Of a stretch of 64,000 nt of DNA, positions 44,836-56,689 are shown one piece after another. A model generated the notes under the pieces. The model did not search any database and was not told the origin of the DNA. It saw only the letters and a list, made by a program, of their open reading frames with translations. A program made the position numbers and the translations under genes. Each line of letters starts with the position of its first letter. The first letter of the stretch is position 1. Origin of the DNA: Angiostrongylus vasorum (taxonomy: Eukaryota; Nematoda; Chromadorea; Rhabditida; Metastrongylidae); the NCBI GenBank assembly GCA_018806985.1, contig JADANN010000364.1:1302001-1366000 (forward strand), written 5' to 3'.

Positions 44836-46846
44836 GGTACGTCAGGTGCATCAATGGCTCCAATAGTAAAGAAACCTCAGGTGCGTGAAAGTTACTCTGG
44901 AGTTAGTAATTCGGACTGAGAAGGTCCTAGATGCTGGAGTCTGAATTGTCTAATTGAGAAGGATGTAACTTTCGCTAAGTAGCAGGGTGCATCCGCTCTC
45001 CTGCCCGGTATGTAGCAGTATCTTCTTCGTAATCTTTGATTATCAGTTATATGCCGGTGAAAAGAAAATATGCCAGTGAAATAGGAGCGCGTGTAGCGCA
45101 GTGGTCGTAGTGGCCTTGCAATACACAACGGATCGATCCCGGTACCCCATACTGACCAAGCGTTCCATCCCTCCGGAGTCGACAAATTGGTACGGGGTTT
45201 GTCTGGGAGGATAGCAGCACTGGTTTGGTACATCGGTGGCCACCGGGAGTCATTGTAAAGACCAGATATGCATTCACTGACTTTCAACGATGCTTAATGA
45301 TGTCGAATGCATGACACTTCCCTTAGGGAATGATCATCGCCGAAAGCTTTCTTCTTTTTATCCTCTTGTGCCAGTGGAAATATGCTGGATTTCCGTTCCT
45401 GAGGGTAAGCGAAACAATTTGCATGCTTATGTTTCATGGTTTGACATGCCAGAGGCTCAATTTTGTAAAAGGAAAAAGGAAATATGTGAAGCTACCATGC
45501 GAACAGCAATGTTAAGCTCAGGAATGTAGCTTCACTAACATCGTGGAAACATTCATAACTTTTCATCTGAAGTTGGTTTAGCTATCTGTATTCAGTTGTC
45601 ACTTTGTTTCACGAGAAATGATATTTTCGTTCAAGGTGAAGAAAAATGCTGAGAACATTAATACTCGGCTGTCCATGGTTATGAAAACTGGAAAGTATGT
45701 GTTGGGTTACAAACAAACGCTGAAAGCTTTACGGAATGGAAAGGCGAAGTTAGTGATCATCGCTAACAACACTCCTCCACTCAGGTAGCTTTGCTAGTTT
45801 GTTTGTTTTTAATCTTAAAAAGTGTGCCTACTTATTCTTTCTTACCAATTTGGAACGAATTATAGTTGTTCGATATTCGGGGACTTGTTATCGAGCGTTT
45901 GTGGTTAGCTTGTCACATCGTTATTGATTGCTCGCTTCCTTAAAGCAGTGAGCTTCTTCAGATTTTTCATTGCTTACTTGGATACTTGAATGTCCAGTCT
46001 TCACTAATTGCGTAAGCCCTAGCATAATTTCCATTCCCCGGAGATTTGTTGGTTTAGCCATTGTGGTTCCCTGGAGTCCCGAGGACAGCCTAGCCAAAGT
46101 CTACCCCAGGTCGTCACCGCCTCAGGCACTCACCACCGTTTTCGATCAAAGGGAGATATGCCACCTTTCGGCCAGTTTGATACAAGGACGGTGGTGGATC
46201 GTGGTATTGATTTACTCCTAGCTGGGGTCGCTGATGGGAACGCCGGACTCCTCAGCTTTGGAGACCCTGCCGGAGGATGAATCCCCCTGCTGTACATCGC
46301 AGTCCGACACCCAGGTACACCTCCCGGCTATGATGAGACGGTAAACTGTTGGGAGGAGATTTTTCACTGCTTGAGTTTAAGTCGTAACGTCTCCAGGAAA
46401 TTCCGAATTCTGATGGAAAAGCTCTTGCATGATTTTTAAGTATAACTAATGGTTTTGTATGAAGTACTGCACATACAAGCGCGTGGTTTGTGTAATGTGA
46501 TAATGTTGCATGTAAAAAGAAGTGTTGTATTAAAGAGTTACTTCTGAGCCTTCTCCGATTGTGAAGTTAAAATGGTCGACTTATTCCATCATGTTGGTTA
46601 TAAATTTCCTCTTTCAGAAATATAAAAATTGCTTAGAATTCCTAAGTGTTCTGATGTGGGCTTACTTTCAGGAAGTCTGAGATAGAGTACTATGCTATGT
46701 TAGCCAAGACTGGTGTTCACCACTACAATGGCAACAACATTGAGCTTGGAACTGCTTGTGGTAAGCTGTACCATGTGTGTACACTGTCGGTCACAGATGC
46801 AGGTGACTCCGACATCATCCGCAGCATGCCTTCTGAGACGGCGTAA
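44836..46846 (+). CDS. rpl-30: 60S ribosomal protein L30 (eL30)
   Basis: Three exons: 44854-44880, 45636-45784 and 46672-46846, giving 116 residues. The ATG at 44854 starts MAPIVKKPQ. Exon 2 reads [20 protein letters not shown] and [20 protein letters not shown]. Exon 3 reads [20 protein letters not shown] and [20 protein letters not shown], ending PSETA. eL30 is a small L7Ae-superfamily RNA-binding protein of the large ribosomal subunit; length and sequence are close to other nematode copies. Junction phases (0 and 2) agree and the frame is intact. TTTTGTTCTAG ending at 44835, 18 bases before the ATG, is a likely spliced-leader acceptor. Introns carry a SINE and a Repeat C copy. The retained introns show that it is not a processed copy. 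Confidence 0.95.
45088..45350 (+). repeat. SINE-1 copy inside rpl-30 intron 1
   Basis: CGCGTGTAGCGCAGTGGTCG (A box), GGATCGATCCCGGTAC (B box), body TCCGGAGTCGACAAATTGG, 3' end GAAAGCTTTCTTC then TTTTATCCTC. Same orientation as the host gene. Confidence 0.78.
45975..46365 (+). repeat. Repeat C copy inside rpl-30 intron 2
   Basis: TACTTGGATACTTGAATGTCC.. to GCTATGATGAGACGG. It accounts for nearly half of the 887-base intron. Confidence 0.75.
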
Positions 46847-47098
46847 TTGTACCTGTTACTTGTTACTTGTTAATTTGAAATGAATATTCATTCTTTGTGG
46901 AATGTCGAGTAGTGGTCAGTAATACGAAAGTGCTGGAACGGGACATTCTCTCGTGTAAATTAAGGTAGTTGAGATTCCTAGCTTCTGCTTCTGTCTTTTC
47001 CTTGGATTTTCACTTTGCAACTCACAAAATGTGCTACGAATTGTTCGGACCTGTCTCATTTTTTCGAAGTGATCGATAACATGTAGAGGAATTTTGAA

Positions 47099-47560
47099 CC
47101 TTTTTTATTTACTGCCTATTCTTTTTAATGGCAGGGTATGTTGCGAAATATTGTAATGCTGAGATGTTTGCAAAACTCCGGACCGCAGGTGTCTGCGGTG
47201 GGGAACGAATGCGCTATTATCCTTTCCGGGGAGTAACGCGTTCACCACCACACCATGTGGATCCATCGTTTCGCCTGTCTCTCAGCTAGTTCTATCGATC
47301 ACTCCCATTAGCAACCACCCGTCAATGGGATTGATCTGGGGAGCCCAAATCGGCATTGACCCCAGTTAAGCTGAGGTTATAGTTATAATCACAATCTTAA
47401 CCTTTTTTGAGGCAGTGAATAAGAATTTTAGAAGTTATATTTTGCAACATGCCCTGCCATTAAAAAGAATAGGCAGTAAATAAAAAAGGATAATAACGCG
47501 TCCGTTCTCCACCGCAGACGCTTGCGGTCCGGAGTTTTGCAAATATCTCAGCATTGTATA
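47099..47560. repeat. SINE-2 inverted pair with near-perfect 43-base arms
   Basis: 47099-47141 (CCTTTTTTATTTACTGCC..) and 47447-47489 (..GGCAGTAAATAAAAAAGG) are inverted repeats with one mismatch in 43. The left copy continues with GATGCTGAGATGTTTGCAAA, CGCGTTCACCACCACACC and CAGTTAAGCTGAGG. The right copy carries GGTCCGGAGTTTTGCAAATA. Confidence 0.85.
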
Positions 47561-47617
47561 AATGTAGAGGAATTGTTTATCACAGGTCAAAAATTCCTCT
47601 TATATGTTGACAAGGTG

Positions 47618-47800
47618 GATACGTCAAGTGCATCAATGGTTCCAATAGCAAAGAAACCTCGGGTGCGTGAAAGTTACGCTGAAGTTAGTGACTCAGACTG
47701 AGGAAGTCCTAGGTACTGGAGTCGAGTTGTCTAGTTGAGAAGGATGTAATCTAGTTGAGAAGGATGTAAGTTTCGCTAAGTAGCAGTAGCACTGCATATG
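47618..47800 (+). pseudogene. Partial duplicate of rpl-30 exon 1 and its flanks
   Basis: Matches 44836-45000 closely: GATACGTCAAGTGCATCA, ATG at 47636 followed by VPIAKKPR and the same GTGCGTGAAAGTTAC donor region. Exon 2 and exon 3 are not repeated here. A 20-base piece (TCTAGTTGAGAAGGATGTAA) is duplicated in tandem near 47729-47768. The T-rich acceptor before the exon is lost, so it is probably not used. Confidence 0.85.
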
Positions 47801-49560
47801 CAAAACTTAACAGATGGATTTGATGTGCTTCTTTCTGACGGGGGCTCTCGCAGTGGATTTATGTAGACCACTTGAACGGTTTTGTGTGTTTGTTAGTCGT
47901 TAGTCTTAGGAAATCTCTTTCAACAACAACCATCTCGTACTATTATTGCGTCTTTCGAGTTTTGACATGCATATCTTAACTCGGACTTCATTAATTGGTG
48001 TAGGAACCATTAAAATATTCTGGTATTTCCCATCTACACATAGATATCCCTATTAAGTTCTTCTTTTTTTCGATCCTTTATCCACACTAATCTAATGGTT
48101 GCTGTCTGAACACGACAGGAAAGACCACTGGTGTCCGGTGAAGTAACTCGATGACCAATAAGAAACGCGTGATGTTTGAATAGGTTTTCGTATAGGACTT
48201 ACCAACGGCAGTAGTGACTAAAACTCTGTTAGCCCTTCTGAGATTTAGAGACACGGACGCTTCATTGTGGACATTCTTGATAAGTTGTCATCGGAGAAGC
48301 AATTCAGTGTAAATGTGGACGAGGTGTTGCATTTTCGTAGCAGTACTACTTAACAATATTGAGTGCATGAGGTACTTCGTTGTTTCTAACTACTGCAGTT
48401 TTCTTCTGGATGGTCTTTCCTTTCGAAGTGGTGAATAGCTGTGTCTTTTTTCTCGCGTAGTTTGGCTGGCTGACGTGTTTTTATTGGATGTCCATAATCG
48501 ATTAGGAAAGTAACGCGTTTGTAATAATCTATAGCAATGTAGCGATACTGTGGGCCTGGTTGGTTGATACTTGCGCGATTTATTGCGCTTTATATGCCTG
48601 CTTAGATACATGGATGTTGTCTTCAGATGATGTACCGGCAGTAGAGCCTTTGCATTCGATTCTTCTTGTAGCCGTTATTCATGCAGTTGGTAGGGGTTCT
48701 TCTGTTATTTGAACTCTTGGTTGAGTGTGATTATCTCTGAAATCATGAGGTAGCGGTGGGTGTGAGTGCACTGCCGACCTGTCAAGGGCGATCTCACATG
48801 TGGGAATATATAACGAATTCTTTGCATGTCTTGTATATTTGTCTTCACTTGTGCACTATTGACTTCTTTTATCTATGGTTTAGTAATCCATTCTGAAGTG
48901 ATCTCCTTCTAATATACAAGAGCTGATGACTATTTACGCTTACTCTATGAAGTCTGGTATTCCAGGGGAACCAAGCACGAAAAGCAATAGACTTCAGAAA
49001 AGTGGATCTAGAAAATATAGTGAGGGAAACATTATGTAAACAAGCAGGGAATTAGAAAGCTTGAACTTCTACTGATGCGTTAAGGTTAAGATACTGTAGC
49101 ACCTACCAAATGTTCGAAAGTCAATTTGACCGAATGTGAGAGCATTGTTGTGACAATGCTAACGTATGTTAAACAAGCGGTGATATCCTGTCGATATGAT
49201 TGCCGTATTCCTAAAGACGAACTCTTAAGTGGCTTCTGACACTCTTTATGTCTGCAAAAGTGAAGAGAAACCATGGAGCAACATTAATGCGTAACATGAG
49301 TAGGTGAAGTTTTTTAAAGGTATCTGCTAGAGCGCTTCAACATCGAACATGTGCAAATGAAGTATGTAGTTACTTTGGCGATAGCCCACACTTAATTTGT
49401 TCCACTCAATTGCTATGAATAGAGTAGTATGGATGACTTCACAACTATCACCAAATAACCTAGTTGATTTTTGTAGGATTTTAGCAATCTTGAAGTCCGG
49501 CCTATTGAAGGAGCTGGGTTTCTCAACGGATTTAGGTGCATGCTTCACGTCCGGACATTC
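47801..49560. other. Intergenic, no gene recognised
   Basis: Short ORFs on both strands only (for example 73 codons on the minus strand at 48390-48611, 62 at 49086-49274). No domain was recognised. Confidence 0.3.
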
Positions 49561-49599
49561 GCGGTAGTCGTGGAGGTATGCAGAGAAAGTCGTCTATCT

Positions 49600-50330
49600 T
49601 GTCCTAGCCTTCGTAAACAACGAGAAAGCTTTTGTAGAACCAAAACAATCTCTTCCACCTTAGTTGGTCAAGGCTTAGACCCTCCTTACCTAGAAACCCT
49701 TGTTGATTCCAGCAATTATTACAGGATAATTTTCACCGATCACTGAATGTTCCATTTAGTAGAACAATGCGACAGGATGACGCAGTATTGCTTGCGATGT
49801 TCACCGCCTCATCACAACGGTGTAACTATTGGGACGAAAGAGAGATTCGTGTCAATGCTACGTCGATTCTCCAACCTTAGTTTTAACGTCGGTATTGTCT
49901 CCTTGTCGACCATTACAGCAGAAGCAAAGGCGATGCTTACTGAGGTTAAAAAAGCAGTGGAAAGTTGAACGACAAATTATTTGGAAGCAAACCCTTCATA
50001 AAGAAAGCTTATTTGGTGAGGCATCGTCCATCTTATACTCTGGGACGTTCAATGAGTATGGACAGCGGTATAAGAGGATTCAGTAGAAAGGAATGAGAAG
50101 CTTGGAGTGCCTTCGGACTTATGACAAAGGCCACTGATCGAACCACTAATTGCGAGCTTGCCACTTATTTGGTGCAGAAGTTATAACTGTATGCTATGCG
50201 TTAAAAAAGATGAGTTTGTACTCCTGTCACATCGGAGATGTGTAAAACACACAGGTCAGTTGAGCGACGTATTCAGAAGATGAGTCGGAGCACGCAGCAC
50301 TAAACTCGTCTTTGTTTTTGTAATCTAGGA
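49600..50330 (+). mobile_element. Degraded RT of the second RTE lineage
   Basis: In shifting frames: VGQGLDPPYLETLVDSSNYY (49660), then NVPFSRTMRQDDAVLLAMFT (about 49746; the RQGD box reads RQDD), then SFNVGIVSLSTITAEAKAML (about 49880) where FADD should be, so the catalytic aspartates are gone. Order and spacing fit an RTE-type RT palm. Confidence 0.55.
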
Positions 50331-53130
50331 ACTTGTTTCCATATCCGGCAGAATACGTCTGAAGAAGTACACATCAGTATTCCGATCCGTCTATATTCAC
50401 ATTTGGGATTAACTTTAAACTTCCCAAACCACACCCAAAGCTACAATGCGACCCAGTTCGTGCATGACGGTTTCATAACAATGAAGTGCATGAAAAAAGG
50501 GTCATCTGAATATCTAGGTACCAGCAATGATTGAAGGAAGTTGTGTAGCAAATTTCAGAACCGACCTGCTGTTAATCTTGACATTGATCAGTAGTCAATC
50601 GCAATAGCTGTTGCGAATAAACGCTGTGATAACAACCTGGTGTCTGTTCATCGAGAAGACGGCGATTCATTGAAGAAGCCTGCTTCCCAAATGTGGATCA
50701 AAGATCCTTTTTCACAGCTACTTTTTGTATACTTTCAACGTTTAGTTACAGAACGGTTTGGCTTGTTGGATAATAAGTAGTAAGTTATCAGTTATAAAAT
50801 CGGTTTGCAGATTAATCGTATAGTTTGTTGCCTCGAGAGGAATAGCCACTGTCTTGGAAGAATAATAGTAGCAAGAAAATAAACTTCCTTACGAAACTGG
50901 GACTGCTAACCCCGGTTGCGAATGCCTAAGAACGGTCTACGACGGATATCTCGAAATTCAGAGGAACCACGTTCCTCTAGTGCGCATCATGCATATTGTA
51001 AGAGAAAACCATATCTTCAGGCCGCAGGCAAACTAAACAGTAACCTAATCATCTCCATTAATGACGTTTACAAGAAAACGAATCCAATGGAAAAAAATAG
51101 GTGGGCTCATATGTAGTGTATGAAGACCTTTCATATCCAATCAAGCAGTTGCTAATTAGAGAAGCTTGGATCGTTATATCACGTATTACGGAATACGGAA
51201 GAGTGCTGTCCAATACGTATCCGACAGTGGCGGATATTTAGATTGAAGCACCTATGTTGTAAGCTTTAAGCATTGAATTAGTGGGTGCATGATGTTTCAT
51301 CGAATAATTGGAGTACTTTGAACATCGTTCTTGTTACCTAAAGGGTTAAATTGGCTGTTACAGATGATGTTATTGCAGAAAAAAAAATTTTTGGGTGGTA
51401 TTATTCAATAATGGATCAGCGCTAAACTGTTCTTCATTTAGCAAAGACTAATCTCGTTTATGTGTCGACAGTCATCGATTTAGCAGTGTAGAAGATGTCA
51501 GTCAGAATGATGGCTGAAATACGCTCAACGCGATTTTATTAACAAGAAGGAGCGCAGGACGAACATCGTTAAACAATTCACCGACATTCTTTCGCCTATT
51601 CCTTTATTGTAGTTCTCTCACCACATTGTTGTACTACGTAACATCTTGTTTTATCTCGTAATGTCAAGCTTGAAGTCTAAACGAACTACCTTGTAAAGAA
51701 TTGCAGTGCAGACGATAGAGAAGACCACAGAAATCGCTTAACTGATCTTCTTTATGATGTAGGGCTTTCCATGTTAACCCGCTGCTGTCTCGGGTAATCG
51801 TTAATAGCGTCAGGTTAAGAAATCCCTGAAACAAACCACATGGACTACGTTGAGCATGTGTTTGTCAACTGCAAGTAATTGTCAGTACCGCTATACCATT
51901 CTGATACACAACATTCGATTATGCTATTTTTGTATTTAAGATCCCTATTCAATCGTGTATGCAAATGCGCTGAAACAATTGCGTATATTATAAAAGCGGA
52001 GTAATTAGGTCTATGCTGCGAGCAGCAACGGCGCATAATGACTAACTAAGACGTTTTACTAATGGGAATTGGGAACTAGTGCTAAATACGTGTGGTGTGA
52101 TGTACGCATGTGCTGTAGAGGAAGCTGGGAATGGAACACGACGACGTGCATTGCATCAAATGCATATTATTTCAATAGTTTGCTTCACCGCTGAGTTTAC
52201 TTTCTACTAGACCTGTGTTTCTTAAATTTATAGTAAATAGCAGCATGTATGATTCTAAATCCTAAAAAAAAGATTAAGGAAAGCCCTCTTTTATAGCTCT
52301 TATTGCTTTAAATTTATGATGCTATCAACCTCAAACTCTTTAGATGTCGAAAATTCACGGTTTATTGTTAAACAAAAAAGAGCAGTTATTCGTTATTCAC
52401 TGTTTTATTTGTGCCTTAGTATTACTGTTTGTGCAACCGTCATGAAATCAAACTTCGTCCGACCCAGTAGCCATACAAACGTGAGCATCAGACGTTTATG
52501 TGCAAAACATTGTATCGAACTTAAAATAACGACATTTTGCACATTTTCGAAGGCAACCACCACTGAAGGAACGAGTGCTCTTCAACGGAAGGTGTGAGAT
52601 GACTCAGCATTTCATGACGTATGCTTATACTGAGCTGAACTTAAAGAATAAAAAAGATGGATAATATTAATTTACTGCTCAGAAACTGATAGGGAAACTA
52701 GAAATTGAATGGACATCGTCAGGAGTAAACTGGCTTAGCTATTACCATGATGTCGTTGATCATCTAAACATCAGAAAATGTCCTTGATACTTCGTTGGAG
52801 GACTGCCTTCATCTACTTTATTCTCAAAAAATAGATAAAGCGATAGAACTTCTAATGCCGACAATCACTCTGTAAGAATCCTCGAATTTCTTGCACTTGG
52901 GCGATGATTTATCTCGCTCTTTATTTGCGACAACATTTAAGCCGTTCTTTTTAGGAGCACAGATCAGAAATTTAATATTAGACTATAAGGAAACAATTCT
53001 CTGAAGGAAAAAAATTATGCTGCGTTTGATATGTGCTAGCTAATGTAATACCGACTCGTTCGACTGGTGCTCCACTGAAGAAGATTTGACCCGACTGAAC
53101 GGCGAAGACACTACATCGAGAAGACAAACG
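50331..53130. other. Intergenic, no gene recognised
   Basis: 2.8 kb with only short ORFs. The longest (52316-52597, 93 codons) has one hydrophobic stretch and no known family. Confidence 0.3.
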
Positions 53131-53139
53131 ACTGTGGAC

Positions 53140-53215
53140 CATCGACTCGGAGCATCGGCTCTGATGAAGACGAACGCGCCTAAACGTTAGCCGAATAAGT
53201 CATTTTTTATCTATC
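53140..53215. repeat. Motif-bearing repeat fragment
   Basis: CTCGGAGCATCGGCTCTGAT, GAAGACGAACGCGCC and TAAACGTTAGCCGAATAAG: the recurring GAAG..GCC..AACGT(C/T)AGC motif in plus orientation. Confidence 0.55.
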
Positions 53216-54225
53216 TCATGCTAGCTTAATAATCCAAGAGGGTAATGATTATTAATTGACAGGTTAAATGACGGCCGGCTTGAAAAACAGTTCTGTTTTC
53301 CACCGGCATAACAATATGTCACTAATGACTAGGTATGAACGGACGAATAAGCTCACACCTGTGGATAATCTTCTGTCATTTAGGATCTGCTTGTAACATC
53401 GTCCTTTACTTTATTTTCCAGTCCTCCAAAATCAACTACGGGTATAAAGAAAAAGCTTCATGACGTGAACGTTAGAATTCCATTAAGTGAACTGAGTAGT
53501 GTGAAACCGGCAGCAATGGAAAAAAAATAGGAGGAACAGCCTTTCTTATATACATTGGTATTTGGGAAAGAATAGGTAGACTAGTCTAGGAAATTTAAGG
53601 TTAAAACTCATTTTTTGATGTGAGGGGTATTAAAACAATACGGATTTGGAATGTTGTTTATGACATGTTTGAAACTGGGCGCTGAGTTTCTTTGTTGAAG
53701 TCAATAAAGTTAATGTTGAACTTAGATTTGATGTAGAACGGCCGCAGGTAAAAGTGACCTGTTCTAGGATATAATTCGTGAAAACGCCTTCTGTTGTCGA
53801 GTACATGTCAGATAGGTCTCAGCAATAAACCTGAATGTTGTTTCACTCACCCATCGAAGTCCACAAATCTGTTATTTTATTATCAGCCGACGACGCTTTA
53901 AGGACTTCCCGTGCGTAAGGTGTTGAAATTTCTTGCTTCTCGAAGTCATCAGTTCAACATATATGAATGGATCACACACAGTGGCAATGGCAGTGAAGCT
54001 AATGCTTGGGAAAGGCGACGGCTTACGAATTACTGTGCCACTGTGGAAATATTGGGCAGTACCACAAGTTCATTCCACATTTTGTTGGTTTTCTGAGAGA
54101 ATTCTGTATGGTTCTGAAGAAACTGTTAATCCACTGCTTTCATCAACAGAACACAAACAAGTTGTCGTAATTATGAAAAAAATGACCATCTCTTTCCTTC
54201 GCATACAACTCCAAATACTTTTGTG
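53216..54225. other. Intergenic, two overlapping ORFs of unknown status
   Basis: ORFs at 53911-54096 and 53933-54226 overlap in different frames. The second has 97 codons. No domain, splice support or repeat match. Confidence 0.25.
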
Positions 54226-54229
54226 AGTT

Positions 54230-54425
54230 AAAAGCCACAGTGATGCTGAGATGTGAGCAAAACTCGGAGCCTCAGATGAACTTGAAGCCTGTGATTACCC
54301 TTTTCGGGGGCACACGTGAAGAATCACATCGGATGAATAAAAGGCTGTGGATAATCACTCTGAAGAAGGCGAAGACGTAGAAATCTTAGCCTAATAAAAG
54401 TTGTAAAACAACCTTCTCTTGGCTT
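54230..54425. repeat. SINE-2 end followed by a motif-bearing repeat end
   Basis: AGCCACAGTGATGCTGAGATG, then GAAGAAGGCGAAGACGTAGAA..CTTAGCC and TTGTAAAACAACCTTCTC, which resembles the right TIR of the element at 37.36 kb. Confidence 0.5.
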
Positions 54426-54489
54426 CGTAGTGTATCTGCACATCATTGAGCTTTCTTGACTTTTAACACTTAGAAGCCTACGTAAGTTG

Positions 54490-54650
54490 ATATATTTATT
54501 TATGTGACCTTATAAACTGATCTTCTTTAGCTGATCCGAGGTTGGTATAGGTGTTCGTTGACATTATCGTTGTTGTCGGTGTTGTTTGTCGAAGGCTGAC
54601 GTTTCCGCGATTTCGCCTTCCTCAGAGCCATGATGTAACGAGTGGGACTA
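54490..54650. repeat. Dispersed repeat, copy 2 of 2 (partner at 29.36 kb)
   Basis: TTATGTGACCTTATAAACTG.., GATCTTCTTTAGCTGATCCG.., GGCTGACGTTTCCGCGATTT then CGCCTTCCTCAGAGCC. Same order and orientation as 29355-29515. Confidence 0.65.
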
Positions 54651-55560
54651 CATAAGTTGATCTTGACTTCACTTTCATTTCATACGGTGCGAAAATTACG
54701 GTCGCTTTCAACTTTAAGCTAACACATCTCACATCAAAGGAAATTATTTGTAGTTGCAATGAGAACTGTTGGGAACTTCAAGTGCTTTTCCAGAGGGTAA
54801 AAAGCTTTATTGCTTCTTCGACGACTGAATTATGATTTTCCAGAGTCCAACAAACGTATTTTGTGCAGTTTTTTTCGTCGAAGCTCGTGTTTCGGAAATG
54901 AAAGCGATTGAACAAGCGGTCTTTTCTCCACTAGAATATGATGGTCTTCCCGAAGTGTTATTGTTTGTGATTGCCGAGTCCTCGTTCTGTTCGTTCGGAT
55001 ACTTACAAATTTTAATTTTGTTTTCATTTCGTTCGGAAATTTTTTGTTGTAAACAACGTTAAAGATCAACTAACAATTTTAATTTAAACTCTTGCTATTC
55101 CGGTTATCAAAAAACTTATCAGTTGCTTGCAAGAACCAACTTCGGTCGCAAAGTGTTAATTACTTGTTCGGTTTTTTTCGATCTGATTTAACCATTTTAA
55201 TTGGTTTACCTGTTTAGTTAAGACGTTCTATTCTAAGAAGAAGCTATTGCTATACGTATATTTGATCTTGCGCAAGCTGTCAAGCCGTTCTCTTTGGCCC
55301 ACTTGAGTCAGTGCCTTCTAATGAGCGTCATCGATGGTAGTAGGTGTCTTCAACAATCCTCATCTTCAGTGCTCTCATCTACTGTACGGGACTTCTAGAA
55401 CTAGTGTTTTACCTTACGATCGTAAACAGTTCGCTGGCCACTTGGACATTACATACGTACGACTTTGCATACAATGTTGAATTAATCCATCAACTAACTT
55501 AAATACTTACAACAAATAAACGGTAGATGTTTAAATGAAGCTGTTTCTTATGCGAATACA
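54651..55560. other. Intergenic, no gene accepted
   Basis: Complementary ORFs of 76 and 79 codons overlap at 54830-55069; neither shows a domain. Confidence 0.25.
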
Positions 55561-55574
55561 AATTTATTTGTTAT

Positions 55575-55720
55575 GTTTTATCTGCTGGGGTTATGAAGGT
55601 GTTTGGCTGGGTAGATCACATCTCAATTTGACCTTTTCAGGCTCTGAAGAAGGCGAAACCGCCGATACGTCAGCTATTGTATCCTTATAAATCTATAATA
55701 ACAACCTCGTGTCTGCTTAT
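55575..55720. repeat. Copy of the CGTCAGC-motif MITE-like repeat
   Basis: GGTGTTTGGCTGGGTAGATC.., TTGACCTTTTCAGGCTCTGA, AGAAGGCGAAACCGCCGATA and CGTCAGC, ending ATAATAACAACCTCGTGTC, which resembles the right TIR at 37.8 kb. Confidence 0.7.
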
Positions 55721-55799
55721 TGAAGAAAAAACATCGAATGTTGGATTAATTAGCAGGAAAAAGTTCTTCATGTTTGCTTTTCTATACCATCACTCCAAT

Positions 55800-56062
55800 A
55801 AAAGGATAAAGGATAAAGCTGTCGGCGTTGATTAATCCCCTGAGGGATGAGCCATGCATTCGACTTCATTAAGTATCGTTAGAGGTGATTGAATGCATAT
55901 CTGGCCTTTGCAATGACTCGCGGTGGCCTACCGATGTATCGAGCCAGTGCTGCTATCCTCCCAGACAAGTCTGGTACCAATTTGCCGACCCCTGCTGGAT
56001 AGAAGGCTTGGTGGGCCATGGGCGCGGGCGCCTCCAACCACTGCGCCACACGTACCCTTATT
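55800..56062 (-). repeat. SINE-1 copy
   Basis: AAAGGATAAAGGATAAAGCT at the 3' end, GTCTGGTACCAATTTGCCGA in the body, and CCACTGCGCCACACGTACCC at the A-box end. The B-box segment is deleted (GGGCGCGGGCGCCTCCAACC). Confidence 0.78.
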
Positions 56063-56689
56063 ATTCTAGTAAGAAACAAAATTTCATATGAAAGCAGTCA
56101 TAGTGGTAAAATTTGTGCTTAGTTATAAGCACTGGCTTTTTAAAAACAACAAAGGAACCGGGTTGTTTGTCTTCTTCTACGTGGTCACCGTAAGGATGTT
56201 CAACGCTGAGATCAATTTGTGGAGGGTGTATGGAGGGAGACCCTAGACTAATGGACTAAAATACGGTGAACGAGGTGAACGACTGTTTAAATTTATTTCG
56301 TTTACTAAAGTTATTCGTTGCCAAGTTACAGAATTCTTCTTATTAGCACTTGACGAAAGGCCACAAGTAGCATTAAATCGAAAACTTTACCTAGTTGACA
56401 TTGACTTGTTTCAACGCTCAAAATGGGGTCTTTTCCATAAGAGATTCTCTTTTTTTCTTTGGAAGTGAATTCCCAAAAAATAATCGAGAGATAAAGGCTC
56501 GAAATAGTCTTGAATTAATAATGTCTGTTAATTTGCTCTGTTGGCTTCTGCAAAGATGTCGTCATGAAGGACTTAGGTGGCGAATGTAACCTGCTAATCC
56601 AGTATTTTCACGCTACTGATAGAAAGCTGAAGGTTTCAAGTTCGTCGATGTCGTTTGTCTCTAGAAACACTGGAGGTGATAGATTAAGG

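Noticed and set aside
44527..44888. Overlapping ORFs upstream of and across rpl-30 exon 1
   Set aside because: They run through the probable trans-splice acceptor and start codon region in other frames and have no domain.
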